Shown in pieces: positions 22,954 to 32,010 of a stretch of DNA of 64,000 nucleotides (position 1 is the first letter of the stretch; the number at the start of each line of letters is the position of its first letter). Location of the stretch: NCBI GenBank assembly GCA_017940895.1, contig JAGAXM010000019.1, positions 37,673 through 101,672 of the forward strand, in the 5' to 3' direction. The DNA is from Clostridiales bacterium (GTDB taxonomy: Bacteria; Bacillota; Clostridia; Saccharofermentanales; Saccharofermentanaceae). A program made the translations under genes and the position numbers. Below the pieces are notes generated by a model, which did not search any database, was not told the origin of the DNA, and saw only the letters and a program-made list of their open reading frames with translations.

Positions 22954-23002
22954 GGCTAATTTGTATTAGCCAGATTATAGGCTAATTCCAATTAGCCGTC
23001 AA
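22954..23002 (-). promoter_or_regulatory. TetR-operon promoter with two operator palindromes
   Basis: Minus strand: TTGACG (22997-23002), 17 bases, TATAAT (22974-22979). GGCTAATTCCAATTAGCC (22980-22997) fills the spacer and GGCTAATTTGTATTAGCC (22954-22971) lies just downstream. Both are palindromes with the same half-site GGCTAAT. Confidence 0.88.
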
Positions 23003-23019
23003 CCCCATCCCCCAAAATG

Positions 23020-23084
23020 TCTCAATCAAGAACCGTCCCCAAATGGTACATGTTCCAAACGGGGACGGTTCTCAAATGGTACAT
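23020..23084. repeat. Inverted GGGGACGGTTC repeat pair
   Basis: GAACCGTCCCC (23030-23040) and GGGGACGGTTC (23061-23071) face each other, each followed or preceded by AAATGGTACAT (23041-23051, 23074-23084). The left end has ATGTCTCA, as does the single copy at 13785. It is a dispersed palindromic element, not a gene; frames reading through it as MSQ..GTV..KWY peptides are artefacts. Confidence 0.72.
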
Positions 23085-23115
23085 AACAGCATCCACAAAC
23101 TTAATACTTACGAAC

Positions 23116-24150
23116 TTACAGCACTTCCCTCAGGGCTTCCTTAAGCTGAACATTCTTAAGGTCGGAGATGCCGTAGTTCATGCCCTTATAATTCCAGAGG
23201 GCGCTGCCGATATCATACTTATGGAATGCGGCATGGATGTCACGGATCCAGCGGACGGCATCTTCCTTGCCTGCAAGGTCGATTACGCCGTGCTCGCCGC
23301 AGTAAAGCGGGATGTTATTCTCTTCAGCCTTCTTAATTGCGGGTCTGAAGATATCCTCGAAGAACTTGGGTCCGATCTCGCTGATGCCCTCTTCGAAGAT
23401 GGCCCCTGCAAGATCCTTGGAGAGTTCGGTGGAGGCTTTTTGATACTCTGCCAAGGTCTTCGGGTAACCTATCCTGAAGTCGAGAGGCATGCAGTCGACC
23501 CAGTGTGCGCCCTGGTGTGTGAATACCATGGGCTCGTAACAATGGAAGTTGTAAACAATGTGATCGTCGAGCGGGATGTCCAGAAGATGGACCGTGCCTA
23601 CGGAGTTGTAGCACACGCCGCCGATAACAAGATAAACGGAAGGACAGATGTCACGCATGCGCTTGATGTAACGAGTAAGAAGATCATTCCACGCATCGAC
23701 TACCTCGAACATAACAACTTCGTTCAAAGGCTCGAAAGCAACATGGTCCGTATAGTCCTTAAACTCATTTGCAATCTGCTCCCACAGCTTCAGGAATCTC
23801 TCCTGGTGCTCGGGATTATAGAAGAACTGCTTCTTGTCGTCCTTCTTCATGGGATCGAAAGAATAACCGTAGCACTCGTGAAGATCGATGATCATGTTAA
23901 GACCATACTTCTCGCACCACTTTCTGCAGTTGTGGAGGTACTCGTAGCCGCTGTCCTTGCGGTTGCCGGTCTCATCTTCGAGAACGATATAGTCAACGGG
24001 GCAGCGCACGTGATCGAAGCCGAAGTCTTTGATGTTCTTTATATCTTCCTCGGTGATATACGAATCGAAATGAGCCGTATCATACTTACTGAACTGTGAG
24101 ATCCAGCCGCCGAGATTAACACCTTTCTGAAATCCTTCAAACTTGCGCAT
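23116..24150 (-). CDS. GH5-family glycoside hydrolase, cytoplasmic
   Basis: 344 residues, no signal peptide. GVNLGGWIS at the N-terminus, the Arg of FDHVRCPVDY, acid/base E144 in AFEPLNE and nucleophile E286 in YCGEHG are the GH5 landmarks; the NFHCYEP segment holds the usual His/Tyr pair. Length and lack of export suggest cleavage of imported oligosaccharides, such as cello- or gluco-oligomers, rather than polymers. A TTGGAGGAATA ribosome site precedes the ATG. It is flanked by unrelated genes. Confidence 0.88.
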   Translation of the reverse strand: MRKFEGFQKGVNLGGWISQFSKYDTAHFDSYITEEDIKNIKDFGFDHVRCPVDYIVLEDETGNRKDSGYEYLHNCRKWCEKYGLNMIIDLHECYGYSFDPMKKDDKKQFFYNPEHQERFLKLWEQIANEFKDYTDHVAFEPLNEVVMFEVVDAWNDLLTRYIKRMRDICPSVYLVIGGVCYNSVGTVHLLDIPLDDHIVYNFHCYEPMVFTHQGAHWVDCMPLDFRIGYPKTLAEYQKASTELSKDLAGAIFEEGISEIGPKFFEDIFRPAIKKAEENNIPLYCGEHGVIDLAGKEDAVRWIRDIHAAFHKYDIGSALWNYKGMNYGISDLKNVQLKEALREVL

Positions 24151-24249
24151 TCATTATTCCTCCAAGTATTTTTGCCTGGAGTATAAAACCAAAAGTAAGA
24201 AGTATTAACAAGGCTGATCTTGTCAATAATCAGTCGTTTTTTGCTATTT

Positions 24250-26007
24250 TCAGATGCCGTCCTTAAGGTGTCTTTTATTCTCGTACATGAGCGAATCAGC
24301 GCGGTCGAATATCTCGGATACTTTATGATCCTTACCGGGTTCGAATGTCGCCATTCCGATAGCAACTACAGGACCTTCACCGGAAGTAAGATTCTTGTGC
24401 ACCTGCTCCTTAAAAGCCGCTGTCAAAGCCTCGCGGTCCCTGTAATCATCGCCTCTTATGAACACTGCGAACTCATCGCCTCCGATACGGAATACCGGAC
24501 TGTGATCGAATACATTGCAAATAAGTTTACATGCTGCTTTAAGAAGATCATCTCCTGCTTTATGGCCGAGATTATCGTTGGTCTCCTTCAGTCCGTTGAC
24601 ATCACACACCGCGATAGCGAACGGCAGATAATCAAGGCCGTTGTCGATATTGCTCTGTACCGAACGGACGAGCTCCGTATAAGCGAACTTATTCTTAACT
24701 CCTGTCAACTCGTCGCGGCGCGCAAGCTCCCTCTCGGTATTAAGCGCGTTAAGATGTTCTTTCTCCTTCTTGACCTCGTTGTCGACATTCTCGACACCGA
24801 TTATGAAGTGGGAATCATCGCTGCTCTTCCTGATATTAAGCCTTGTAAACTGCGGCTCACCGTTGATGAGCAGACGGTAGTCGACAGTAAGATTCTTCTG
24901 CTCCCCGAGAGACGTAATCAGATAATCCTTCGTCAGAACATGAAGGATCCTTTCCTGATCGTCGGGGTGGACCAACTTCGGCAGATTGACAGCCGAATCC
25001 TGATAGAAGTCGGCGCCCCCCTCCTGCACCTCCATTTGTCCGTAGATGTTCTTGGATGTGTATCCGACATAACTTGAATCCGCGATATCGACATAGTAGA
25101 TAACATCGTAGTTCGACGCGAGGCTCTCCGCGATCTGGCCGAACGAGAAGCTCTTCTTCTGCTTCTCTATCCTCTCCTGCTCTGCATCGATTTCTTCCTG
25201 AATATCCTTGACGCACAGCACGAAATTCTTACCTTCGTTGACTCTCATGACCGAGAACTGGAAATACCTCGGCACACCTGCGACCATGATTCTGTACTTG
25301 TATGTGAAAGACCTCTTCCTGTGAAGCATCTCCTTCATGGTCTCTTTGTTATAGAGGCTCACCGCAAATTCGCGGTCATCGGGATGCGCATAGTCTCTGG
25401 CATTCTCGCGCGTGTCCTGATAGAAGTCGTCCCAGTTCTTCGGGATCTTCATCGACTCGTAGTAGTCGTTCGGCGAGAACTCCATATACTTACCCGTCTC
25501 GATATCGACGTAGTAGATCGACTCGTACTCGCACGCAAGACTCTTCGCGATCTGGTTATATACCTCACGCTCTTCTTTTATCTTCTGAACAACTCTGTTA
25601 CGGCGCTCTTCGTCGTTGATATTCTCGAGACCGATGATGAATACGGGCTCGCCCTTCTCATTATCATCGAGTCTTATGACACGCATCGTGTAATACTCGG
25701 GAGTGCCTTCCGCCATATAGCGGAACTTAACGTCCTTGGTCTGCCCGGGCTCGACCGACTTTATAAGATTGTCGTAGCGAAGGTAATCTGCTACCAGCCC
25801 GCGGTCCTCCTCATGGATCATCTTCACCGCATTGTTGGTAACGTACTCGTAAAAACCTGTGGACTCGGCTGAATTAACGAACTTCTTCGCTGCGGGATCC
25901 TTGGCATACCAGATGTATTCATCCGTGGCTGCGTTGACATAAAAAAGACTTGCGTAGTCCTGCAGAAGCTTCTGCGCCATCACGTCGAAAAACAATTCAT
26001 CAGCCAC
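24250..26007 (-). CDS. Soluble diguanylate cyclase with three PAS-like modules
   Basis: 585 residues from a GTG at 26007 preceded by GGGGGTGAT. Three modules of about 140 residues repeat (roughly 5-150, 155-285, 290-420), each with a pattern like IAxSLASxYDxIYYVDI, a DFYxD and HPDD segment, and a final IIGVENVD strand. They end in charged coiled-coil linkers. A GGDEF domain follows with DELTGVKNKFAY, CDVNGLKETNDNLGH and RIGGDEFAVF. No membrane helix. It should make cyclic di-GMP in response to signals sensed by the modules. The same module occurs in the protein at 28474-31923. Confidence 0.88.
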   Translation of the reverse strand: MADELFFDVMAQKLLQDYASLFYVNAATDEYIWYAKDPAAKKFVNSAESTGFYEYVTNNAVKMIHEEDRGLVADYLRYDNLIKSVEPGQTKDVKFRYMAEGTPEYYTMRVIRLDDNEKGEPVFIIGLENINDEERRNRVVQKIKEEREVYNQIAKSLACEYESIYYVDIETGKYMEFSPNDYYESMKIPKNWDDFYQDTRENARDYAHPDDREFAVSLYNKETMKEMLHRKRSFTYKYRIMVAGVPRYFQFSVMRVNEGKNFVLCVKDIQEEIDAEQERIEKQKKSFSFGQIAESLASNYDVIYYVDIADSSYVGYTSKNIYGQMEVQEGGADFYQDSAVNLPKLVHPDDQERILHVLTKDYLITSLGEQKNLTVDYRLLINGEPQFTRLNIRKSSDDSHFIIGVENVDNEVKKEKEHLNALNTERELARRDELTGVKNKFAYTELVRSVQSNIDNGLDYLPFAIAVCDVNGLKETNDNLGHKAGDDLLKAACKLICNVFDHSPVFRIGGDEFAVFIRGDDYRDREALTAAFKEQVHKNLTSGEGPVVAIGMATFEPGKDHKVSEIFDRADSLMYENKRHLKDGI

Positions 26008-26080
26008 CGAAGATCACCCCCGACCTAAAATAACTTTTATATTATATACCTTTACGTGAACTGACGCGCAGATAAATATA

Positions 26081-26113
26081 AAGACCCGCTTGCCGGGGAG
26101 CATCGCGGGTCTT
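26081..26113 (-). terminator. Terminator after the GH16 gene
   Basis: Nine-base arms AAGACCCGC (26081-26089) and GCGGGTCTT (26105-26113), followed on the minus strand by TTTATATTT. Confidence 0.78.
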
Positions 26114-26140
26114 GGTGGGGGTTTAAATGAGAAGAATTTC

Positions 26141-27568
26141 TTATTCGGTTATATCCTCATACCTTACATTGGTGATGTGGATCGTCGAAGTGTAACCGTG
26201 GTTACCCATGTTGAACTCAAGTCTTCCATAGTTGTCGTCTCTCTCGTTCGATGTGAACTCGTAAGTGAATGTCTGCCACTCGGGTCCGATATCGATCGTG
26301 GTGTCAGGCAGGTATCTGATCCAGCCGGCTCTCGGAGCGGAAACGCAGACGACGCAGTCTCTGTCCTCTTCAGCCATGATGTCGAAAGTTACTCTGTATG
26401 TATGTCCGTTAACGACGGGAAGATCAGGCTGCACCAACTGGATGGAATACTCTTCAGTACCGTCATTCTCAGTCTCGATGATGATCTGATTATCCTCGAT
26501 ACGTGCGGAGCCGACACCCTCGTTAAGCTGCAGGAAGAACCAGTCTTCTTCATCGTTTAAGTTCTCTGCGTCATCAGCGAAATCACCGTTATAGATAAAG
26601 TTGCCGTCCTCGAGTGCCTCACGGAATTCCATAGGAGGTCTCTCAACGTTCATGTCGTACTCGTCTCTTTGATATACACGGACGTAATCGATCTCGAATC
26701 TTGCATTCTCGAAGTCTGTGGAATCATTAGGATTGCCCGGCCAGTCACCGCCTACGGCAAGGTTAAGCTGTACGAAGAAAGGCTGGTTGAAAGGTGCGGG
26801 ATAAGGCTGCTCTTCGCCGCCTGCTGCCGTGAACCAGTCGTTAACCGTAAGTACGAGCTGATCGTCTGTATAGAATCTCATCTCACCGGGTTCCCACTCG
26901 ACTGCCCATACATGGAAGTCGGAAGAGAAGCTGCCGCTGTCGAGGTAGAAGATACCCTGCTGTTCTGCATGAGGCTCGCCGTAGTGGATAGTCGAATAGG
27001 AAGTAGTCGTATCGTTGCAAAGAACTTCCATGATATCGATCTCGCCGCACTTAGGCCACTGACCGTAGAGCGACTCATCCTGGGGCATCATCCAGATCGC
27101 GGGCCAGAGCCCCTGACCTTCCGGGACTCTTGCTCTGACCTCTACACGTCCGTACTGGAACTGTGCATTGTTTTGAGAATTCACTTTGCCCGAAGTGTAA
27201 TACGGTGTGCCGTTCCTGTCCTCGCGAAGAGCACGGAGAACGAGGCATCCGTTCTCAACATAGATATTGTCTTCGGAATCAGTATATTCCTGAAGCTCGT
27301 TATTGGTCCATCCGGGTTCGCGAAGCTCGCGGTTCCAGATAGCCTCATTAAGTGTATCGCCGTCAAACTCATCAGCCCAGAGAAGGTTATAACCTTCGAG
27401 TTCAGGGGTGACTGTAGCAGGTGCCGTTGTCTCTGTAGCAGTTGTCTCTGTAGCAGTTGTCTCTGTAGCAGTTGTCTCTTCCATACCTGTTACCTCCGTA
27501 CATGAGCATAACATAGAAAGGCTTAAACCTGTAACTATTGCCGTCTTGAGAAACTTGTTCTTATGCAT
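26141..27568 (-). CDS. GH16 beta-glucanase-type lipoprotein with C-terminal CBM
   Basis: 475 residues. A lipoprotein signal ends in SMLCSC (C23 probable), followed by a Thr/Glu/Ala linker made of TETTA repeats (30-50). The GH16 domain (60-307) has LLWADEFDGDTLN, the catalytic E176-I-D-I-M-E181 motif and HVWAVEWEPGEMRFY. Residues 325-475 look like a family 4/9/22-type carbohydrate-binding module (FIYNGDFADDAENL...EYSIQLVQ). The enzyme probably cuts mixed-linkage or 1,3-beta-glucans at the cell surface. It diverges from an AraC-family gene, a possible regulator. Confidence 0.88.
   Translation of the reverse strand: MHKNKFLKTAIVTGLSLSMLCSCTEVTGMEETTATETTATETTATETTAPATVTPELEGYNLLWADEFDGDTLNEAIWNRELREPGWTNNELQEYTDSEDNIYVENGCLVLRALREDRNGTPYYTSGKVNSQNNAQFQYGRVEVRARVPEGQGLWPAIWMMPQDESLYGQWPKCGEIDIMEVLCNDTTTSYSTIHYGEPHAEQQGIFYLDSGSFSSDFHVWAVEWEPGEMRFYTDDQLVLTVNDWFTAAGGEEQPYPAPFNQPFFVQLNLAVGGDWPGNPNDSTDFENARFEIDYVRVYQRDEYDMNVERPPMEFREALEDGNFIYNGDFADDAENLNDEEDWFFLQLNEGVGSARIEDNQIIIETENDGTEEYSIQLVQPDLPVVNGHTYRVTFDIMAEEDRDCVVCVSAPRAGWIRYLPDTTIDIGPEWQTFTYEFTSNERDDNYGRLEFNMGNHGYTSTIHITNVRYEDITE
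27426..27479 (-). repeat. 15-base tandem repeat in the GH16 linker
   Basis: GTTGTCTCTGTAGCA (plus strand) repeats 3.6 times in perfect copies. It encodes TETTA units of the linker and keeps frame. Copy number is likely to vary by slippage. Confidence 0.9.
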
Positions 27569-27691
27569 CCGACAAACCTCTGCTTTCGGGTATTTGATGC
27601 TTTTAAGATAGCATTATGAGCAAATTCACTTTGTTCTTTTAATGTGATTTTTTATGTTTTGGTGCTATAATCTTTTCTTGAGGAATCACTT

Positions 27692-28441
27692 ATGAGTGCC
27701 AAGAAAAGAGAACAGATATCCATTGTAAAATACCTTCCGCGCGAGCCCGAATCCGTGCATGCACCTTACATGCCCGAGATGGACTTCTACACTGCGGTCA
27801 AGGCCGGAAACGTGCAGAAAGTAAAGAAGTTGTGCGAGGAACCTTTTCGAGCCAAGGAAGGTCTCGGCGTGCTGTCTGAGAACGCGCTTCGTAACCTTAA
27901 GTACCACTTTGTGATATCGGCGGCACTCATCGCACGCATGTGCATAGAGGGCGGGATGCCGCTGTCCGAGTCCTACGGCATGAGCGACTACTACATCCGC
28001 ATCGCGGACCGCGAGACCGACATGGACAGGATCTCGGAGCTTCACGACGAGATGAGCCTCGAGTACGCGGTGCGCATGAGAAAGATCTCCTCCGGCAAGG
28101 TCTTCTCGAAGCCCGTGGCAGCCTGCATCGACTTCATCCTCGAGCACCTCGATATACGCATAAAGATGAGCGACCTTTGCACACTCACGGGGCTTTCAAG
28201 CTCGTACCTCTCCCGCATCTTCAAGGACGAAACGGGCGTCACCGTCACGGCCTTCATTCTGGACAAGAAGCTCGAGACCGCACGCAACATGCTCGACTAC
28301 AGCGAGTACCCCGTCTCATGGATCACGAACACGCTCGCATTTCCCTCCGAAAGCTACTTCTGCAAGGTCTTCAAAGAAGCCTACGGCACGCCTCCCGCAA
28401 GATACAGAAGAGACCTGAAAAGAAGTGAATTCCGCACATAA
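27692..28441 (+). CDS. AraC-family transcription regulator
   Basis: 249 residues, starting at ATG 27692 with TTGAGGAATCAC upstream. The C-terminal 100 residues contain two HTHs: MSDLCTLTGLSSSYLSRIFKDETG and VSWITNTLAFPSESYFCKVFKEAYGTPPARYR, in part. The N-terminal part is all-helical without a cupin fold; YHFVISAALIARMCIEGGM is characteristic of a clostridial subgroup. It diverges from the GH16 gene and is followed by a bidirectional terminator. Target unknown; GH16 is the natural candidate. Confidence 0.88.
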   Translation: MSAKKREQISIVKYLPREPESVHAPYMPEMDFYTAVKAGNVQKVKKLCEEPFRAKEGLGVLSENALRNLKYHFVISAALIARMCIEGGMPLSESYGMSDYYIRIADRETDMDRISELHDEMSLEYAVRMRKISSGKVFSKPVAACIDFILEHLDIRIKMSDLCTLTGLSSSYLSRIFKDETGVTVTAFILDKKLETARNMLDYSEYPVSWITNTLAFPSESYFCKVFKEAYGTPPARYRRDLKRSEFRT

Positions 28442-28442
28442 G

Positions 28443-28468
28443 AAAGGGGACTGCACGAGTCCCCTTTT
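28443..28468. terminator. Bidirectional terminator between convergent genes
   Basis: AAAGGGGACT (28443-28452) and AGTCCCCTTT (28458-28467) with a five-base loop; T-runs occur on both strands. It serves the AraC gene and the GGDEF/EAL gene. Confidence 0.88.
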
Positions 28469-28473
28469 CAATA

Positions 28474-31400
28474 TTATTTATCGTAATGTTTGGTGACGAG
28501 TCTTGCCTCGAACTCTTCCTTCGGCAAGGGTTTGTCGTAGTAGTAGCCCTGCGCGATATTACAGCCGTTCGCGCGCATGTAATTAACCTGATACTCGGTC
28601 TCGACGCCCTCCGCGATACACCGGTATCCGAGATCCTTCGCCATGGAGATAACGCCCCTGAACATGATGCTCTTCTCGGAATCGTCAGCATCGCCTTCCT
28701 CGGGCAGGAAGCACTTGTCGATCTTGACCGTAGTCCACGGAATGCCCTTAAGAATATTAAGAGACGAGAATCCCATACCGAAGTCATCGATGGAAGTATC
28801 GATGCCCTTCTCATGGAAGCTCGATACTACTCTTCTGATGTCGCTGAATTCTACGTCGCTTATGGTCTCGGTAAGCTCTACCTCGATGGCGTAATGAGGT
28901 ATGCGGTACTTGTCCATAATGCGTTCAACGGTATCCGGAAAATCCAGATTCATTATGTGCTTGCGCGAGAAGTTGATCGACATCGGAACGAGCTTTCTGT
29001 TCTCGCCGCCGTCAAGCCAGGCACGCTGGTTCTGACAGACAGCCTCCAGCATATAGAGGTCAAGCTTACAGATATCATTGGTCCTCTCAAGTGCCGGGAT
29101 AAATTCGATCGGCGGGATCATCTTGCCGTCACGGAACCATCTGCACAGTGCCTCGCCTCCGACGATCCTTCCGTTAGTTACATCAACCTTGGGCTGATAG
29201 TAAGGAACGAACTCATGGTTGTTAAGAGCATCCAGGAACGCCTGCTGAACGCGCATCTCCTTCTCTTTGCCTCTCATGAGGGAGTCGTCGTACTTTACGA
29301 TGTGATCCGTACCTCCGCTCTGAGCGAAGATGAATGTACTCGTGAGCTTGCCCATGAGGTCGCCCGGATCCATGGGATTAAAGTCCGCGCCCGGCTCGAA
29401 CAATCCGGCACTGCACTTGACCTTGACGCTGTTATTCTCATCTATCCTGATGCGTGCATCCGTAAGATAATCGATAACTTCCGCCAATTGCGCCTTGTCG
29501 CAGTAACCTATGTAGTTGTCACCGCCCAGACGGCTTAAGAATCCGCCCTCGCCGACAATGCCCTCGAGTCCCTTGAAGTGCGACTTCATGATACGGTCGC
29601 CGACCTGTCTTCCGTACTCCTTATTAACAAGCGCATAATGCCTCAGGTTATATCTGAAGAACACTTTGGAACGGAACGTGGGAGTATGCAGGATCTCGGT
29701 CATGGACTTGTTCCAGGATCTCAGATTCGGGTATCCGAACTCGTCATAGTAAGCAAGATCATAAACAATATTCTTAAGCCTGTTACGCGTGATAAAGCTT
29801 AAGGTCGTCCTTACGACGAGCTCCACTTTGGACAACTCCTCGGGGCTTAACGGGACCTCATCGGGAGACATATAGATCTTCATCTCGGCGCCGGACATTA
29901 CGCTCGTAACAACACGGATCGAGAGGATCTCATTACCTTCAATATGCCTGTCGAAGCAGCATAAGACCTCGCCCTTGCCTTCGCGCTCTTCCTGAGGATT
30001 CGAATAAACGCGCGTGATGCCCTTGCTTAATCTGAACATGGTACTGATCCTGATAAGCAGATCTTCGATCTTCGGCACATCCGGATCCTTGAAAGTAACC
30101 ATCTCGGTCAGAAGCTGCTCGTAAAGCTCGTAGAATCTTACGAAGGAATAGCTCTCATCTGCAGGCGCCTCATCCTCGAAGTCGATGCCTCCCTTGAACC
30201 TTCTCTTGTTCTCATACATAAGCGTATCTGCACGCTCGAAAACATCCTGCACATGAAGATCGCTCTCCGGAGCGTACTCGGACATGCCGTAAGCGAAGGT
30301 AACCTTGCCGTTCCGGGCATTGATATGCTGCTGCATGGCAAGTCTCTTGAACAATTCGTGACGCAGCTTATAGTCAGCACCTCTTAAGACGATTACGAAC
30401 TCGTCTCCGCCGTACCTGAAGACAGGACTGTGATCGAAGATCTCGCATATTATCGAGCATGCCTCTTTGATGTACTCGTCGCCTGCAACGTGACCCTGCT
30501 CGTCGTTAACCTGCTTTAAGCCGTTGACGTCGCATACCGCGATCGCGAATTCGATATCGTCGCCGTTGCCGATCTCGTTGTCGAGTGTGGTCTCAAGGCT
30601 TACGTAAGCGTGCTTATTCTTAACACCCGTGAGGGCATCCTTGTTCGCCATGTCGATGGCGGTACCGATGGCAGCCTCAAATTCGAGTTCTCTTCTCTTG
30701 GCCTCATCGATGTTCTCCAAAGCTATTATGATATGCTCCGAATCTTCCTGCGGGCGGATGATGACAAGGTTTACATACTGCGGTCTGCCGTCAAGCAGAA
30801 GTCTGTAATTAAGGAATACCTTGCCGAGCGCGGACAGTCTTCTTAACAGATTCTCCTTGTCCATGGCGTGTGCCATCATGGGATAATCCTCAAGATAGAT
30901 ATCACGCTTCATATTACGCTGTGTATCGGCGAAGAAGTCGTCTCCCCTGTTGCCTATCTCAAGCTTCGTATATTGGGAGCTGGCACTGTATTCGTAATAC
31001 TCGTTGGTATTAACATTAACGCGGTAGAGAACCTCATAGCGGCTCGCCAGTGCAAGCGCCATCTCGTTATATATCGCATTCTTCTCGAGCATCTCCTGCT
31101 CGCGCTTCATCTGCGCATCCACGTTCGATACACCCATTACGATATGATCGGGGTCGTTCTTCGGGCGTACGATGGAAGTCGTTACATACTTGGTGCCGTC
31201 GCCCAGCTGCTGCCTGTAGGTCAATGTGACAATACCGGTCTGTTCCAGGTTCCGCAACAGATTATCTTTCTGAAGCTCGGAGATTACGAATTCGATGTCT
31301 TCCTTGTAGATAAGTGCCCTTGCATCCGCCTCCATGTCAACGAAAAAATCTTTCCCTTCTTTGGCTGTTCCGAGCTTGGCATATTCATCGGATGTGCTGT

Positions 31401-31923
31401 ACGCGGTATAAGCATCTGTGTTGATGTTTATGTAGTAGATAGCCTCATAGCGGCTTGCCAGGGCACCGGCAATGTGCTGATATGTGACCCTCTCCAGTTC
31501 TGCCGCGCGCTGGTGCTTAACCTGATCATCGACATTCTGCACGCCGATGATAACCTTCTGGTCAGATCCCCTGATGGTCTTAAGGAAATAGTGGTACGGC
31601 TTACCGTCGATCATCAGCTGATAATTAATGGAGAAAGACTTTCCGGTCCTTAAGATCTCTGTGATGTTCTCTTTTTTAAAAGACTCGATGAACCTGTCCT
31701 GATCATCAGGATGAACCTGCTCACGGGCATCGCGGATAACATCTTTATAGAAGTCCTTGCCGGAAGCTCGTTTTACAAGTTCTTTATTATCACCCTCCGC
31801 CAGGTACTCGACATAGCTGTCGTCCACGGAGTCTATTATAAAAATGCTGTCGTAATCGTTCGCCAGCGCCAGTGCTATCTCACTGAAAGTTATAGTCTTC
31901 TTATTCTGATCTTCGCCGGGCAC
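28474..31923 (-). CDS. Large GGDEF/EAL protein with three PAS-like modules
   Basis: 1149 residues from a GTG at 31923 (AGAGGTG upstream). Three PAS-like modules (about 10-150, 150-285, 285-420) resemble those of the protein at 24250. A first GGDEF domain has an intact RYGGDEF. A GAF-like linker precedes a second, degenerate GGDEF (RLGGDNYIGY). The EAL domain (about 895-1140) has GGEALCRW, SINFSRKH, ELTETISD, SIDDFGMGFSSL and VKIDKCF, so phosphodiesterase activity is possible. No membrane helix. It may both make and break cyclic di-GMP, or use one domain for regulation. Confidence 0.9.
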   Translation of the reverse strand: MPGEDQNKKTITFSEIALALANDYDSIFIIDSVDDSYVEYLAEGDNKELVKRASGKDFYKDVIRDAREQVHPDDQDRFIESFKKENITEILRTGKSFSINYQLMIDGKPYHYFLKTIRGSDQKVIIGVQNVDDQVKHQRAAELERVTYQHIAGALASRYEAIYYININTDAYTAYSTSDEYAKLGTAKEGKDFFVDMEADARALIYKEDIEFVISELQKDNLLRNLEQTGIVTLTYRQQLGDGTKYVTTSIVRPKNDPDHIVMGVSNVDAQMKREQEMLEKNAIYNEMALALASRYEVLYRVNVNTNEYYEYSASSQYTKLEIGNRGDDFFADTQRNMKRDIYLEDYPMMAHAMDKENLLRRLSALGKVFLNYRLLLDGRPQYVNLVIIRPQEDSEHIIIALENIDEAKRRELEFEAAIGTAIDMANKDALTGVKNKHAYVSLETTLDNEIGNGDDIEFAIAVCDVNGLKQVNDEQGHVAGDEYIKEACSIICEIFDHSPVFRYGGDEFVIVLRGADYKLRHELFKRLAMQQHINARNGKVTFAYGMSEYAPESDLHVQDVFERADTLMYENKRRFKGGIDFEDEAPADESYSFVRFYELYEQLLTEMVTFKDPDVPKIEDLLIRISTMFRLSKGITRVYSNPQEEREGKGEVLCCFDRHIEGNEILSIRVVTSVMSGAEMKIYMSPDEVPLSPEELSKVELVVRTTLSFITRNRLKNIVYDLAYYDEFGYPNLRSWNKSMTEILHTPTFRSKVFFRYNLRHYALVNKEYGRQVGDRIMKSHFKGLEGIVGEGGFLSRLGGDNYIGYCDKAQLAEVIDYLTDARIRIDENNSVKVKCSAGLFEPGADFNPMDPGDLMGKLTSTFIFAQSGGTDHIVKYDDSLMRGKEKEMRVQQAFLDALNNHEFVPYYQPKVDVTNGRIVGGEALCRWFRDGKMIPPIEFIPALERTNDICKLDLYMLEAVCQNQRAWLDGGENRKLVPMSINFSRKHIMNLDFPDTVERIMDKYRIPHYAIEVELTETISDVEFSDIRRVVSSFHEKGIDTSIDDFGMGFSSLNILKGIPWTTVKIDKCFLPEEGDADDSEKSIMFRGVISMAKDLGYRCIAEGVETEYQVNYMRANGCNIAQGYYYDKPLPKEEFEARLVTKHYDK

Positions 31924-32010
31924 AGTACACCTCTTAATAAGAATAGATACTGCTATTCTACAAGGGGCAAGTTGTGCAAGAGTTACCCAATTGTTAAATA
32001 TCTTTAAAGT

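Noticed and set aside
23017..24099. 360-codon plus-strand frame opposite the GH5 gene
   Set aside because: It starts inside the dispersed GGGGACGGTTC repeat and runs antisense to GH5 catalytic motifs.
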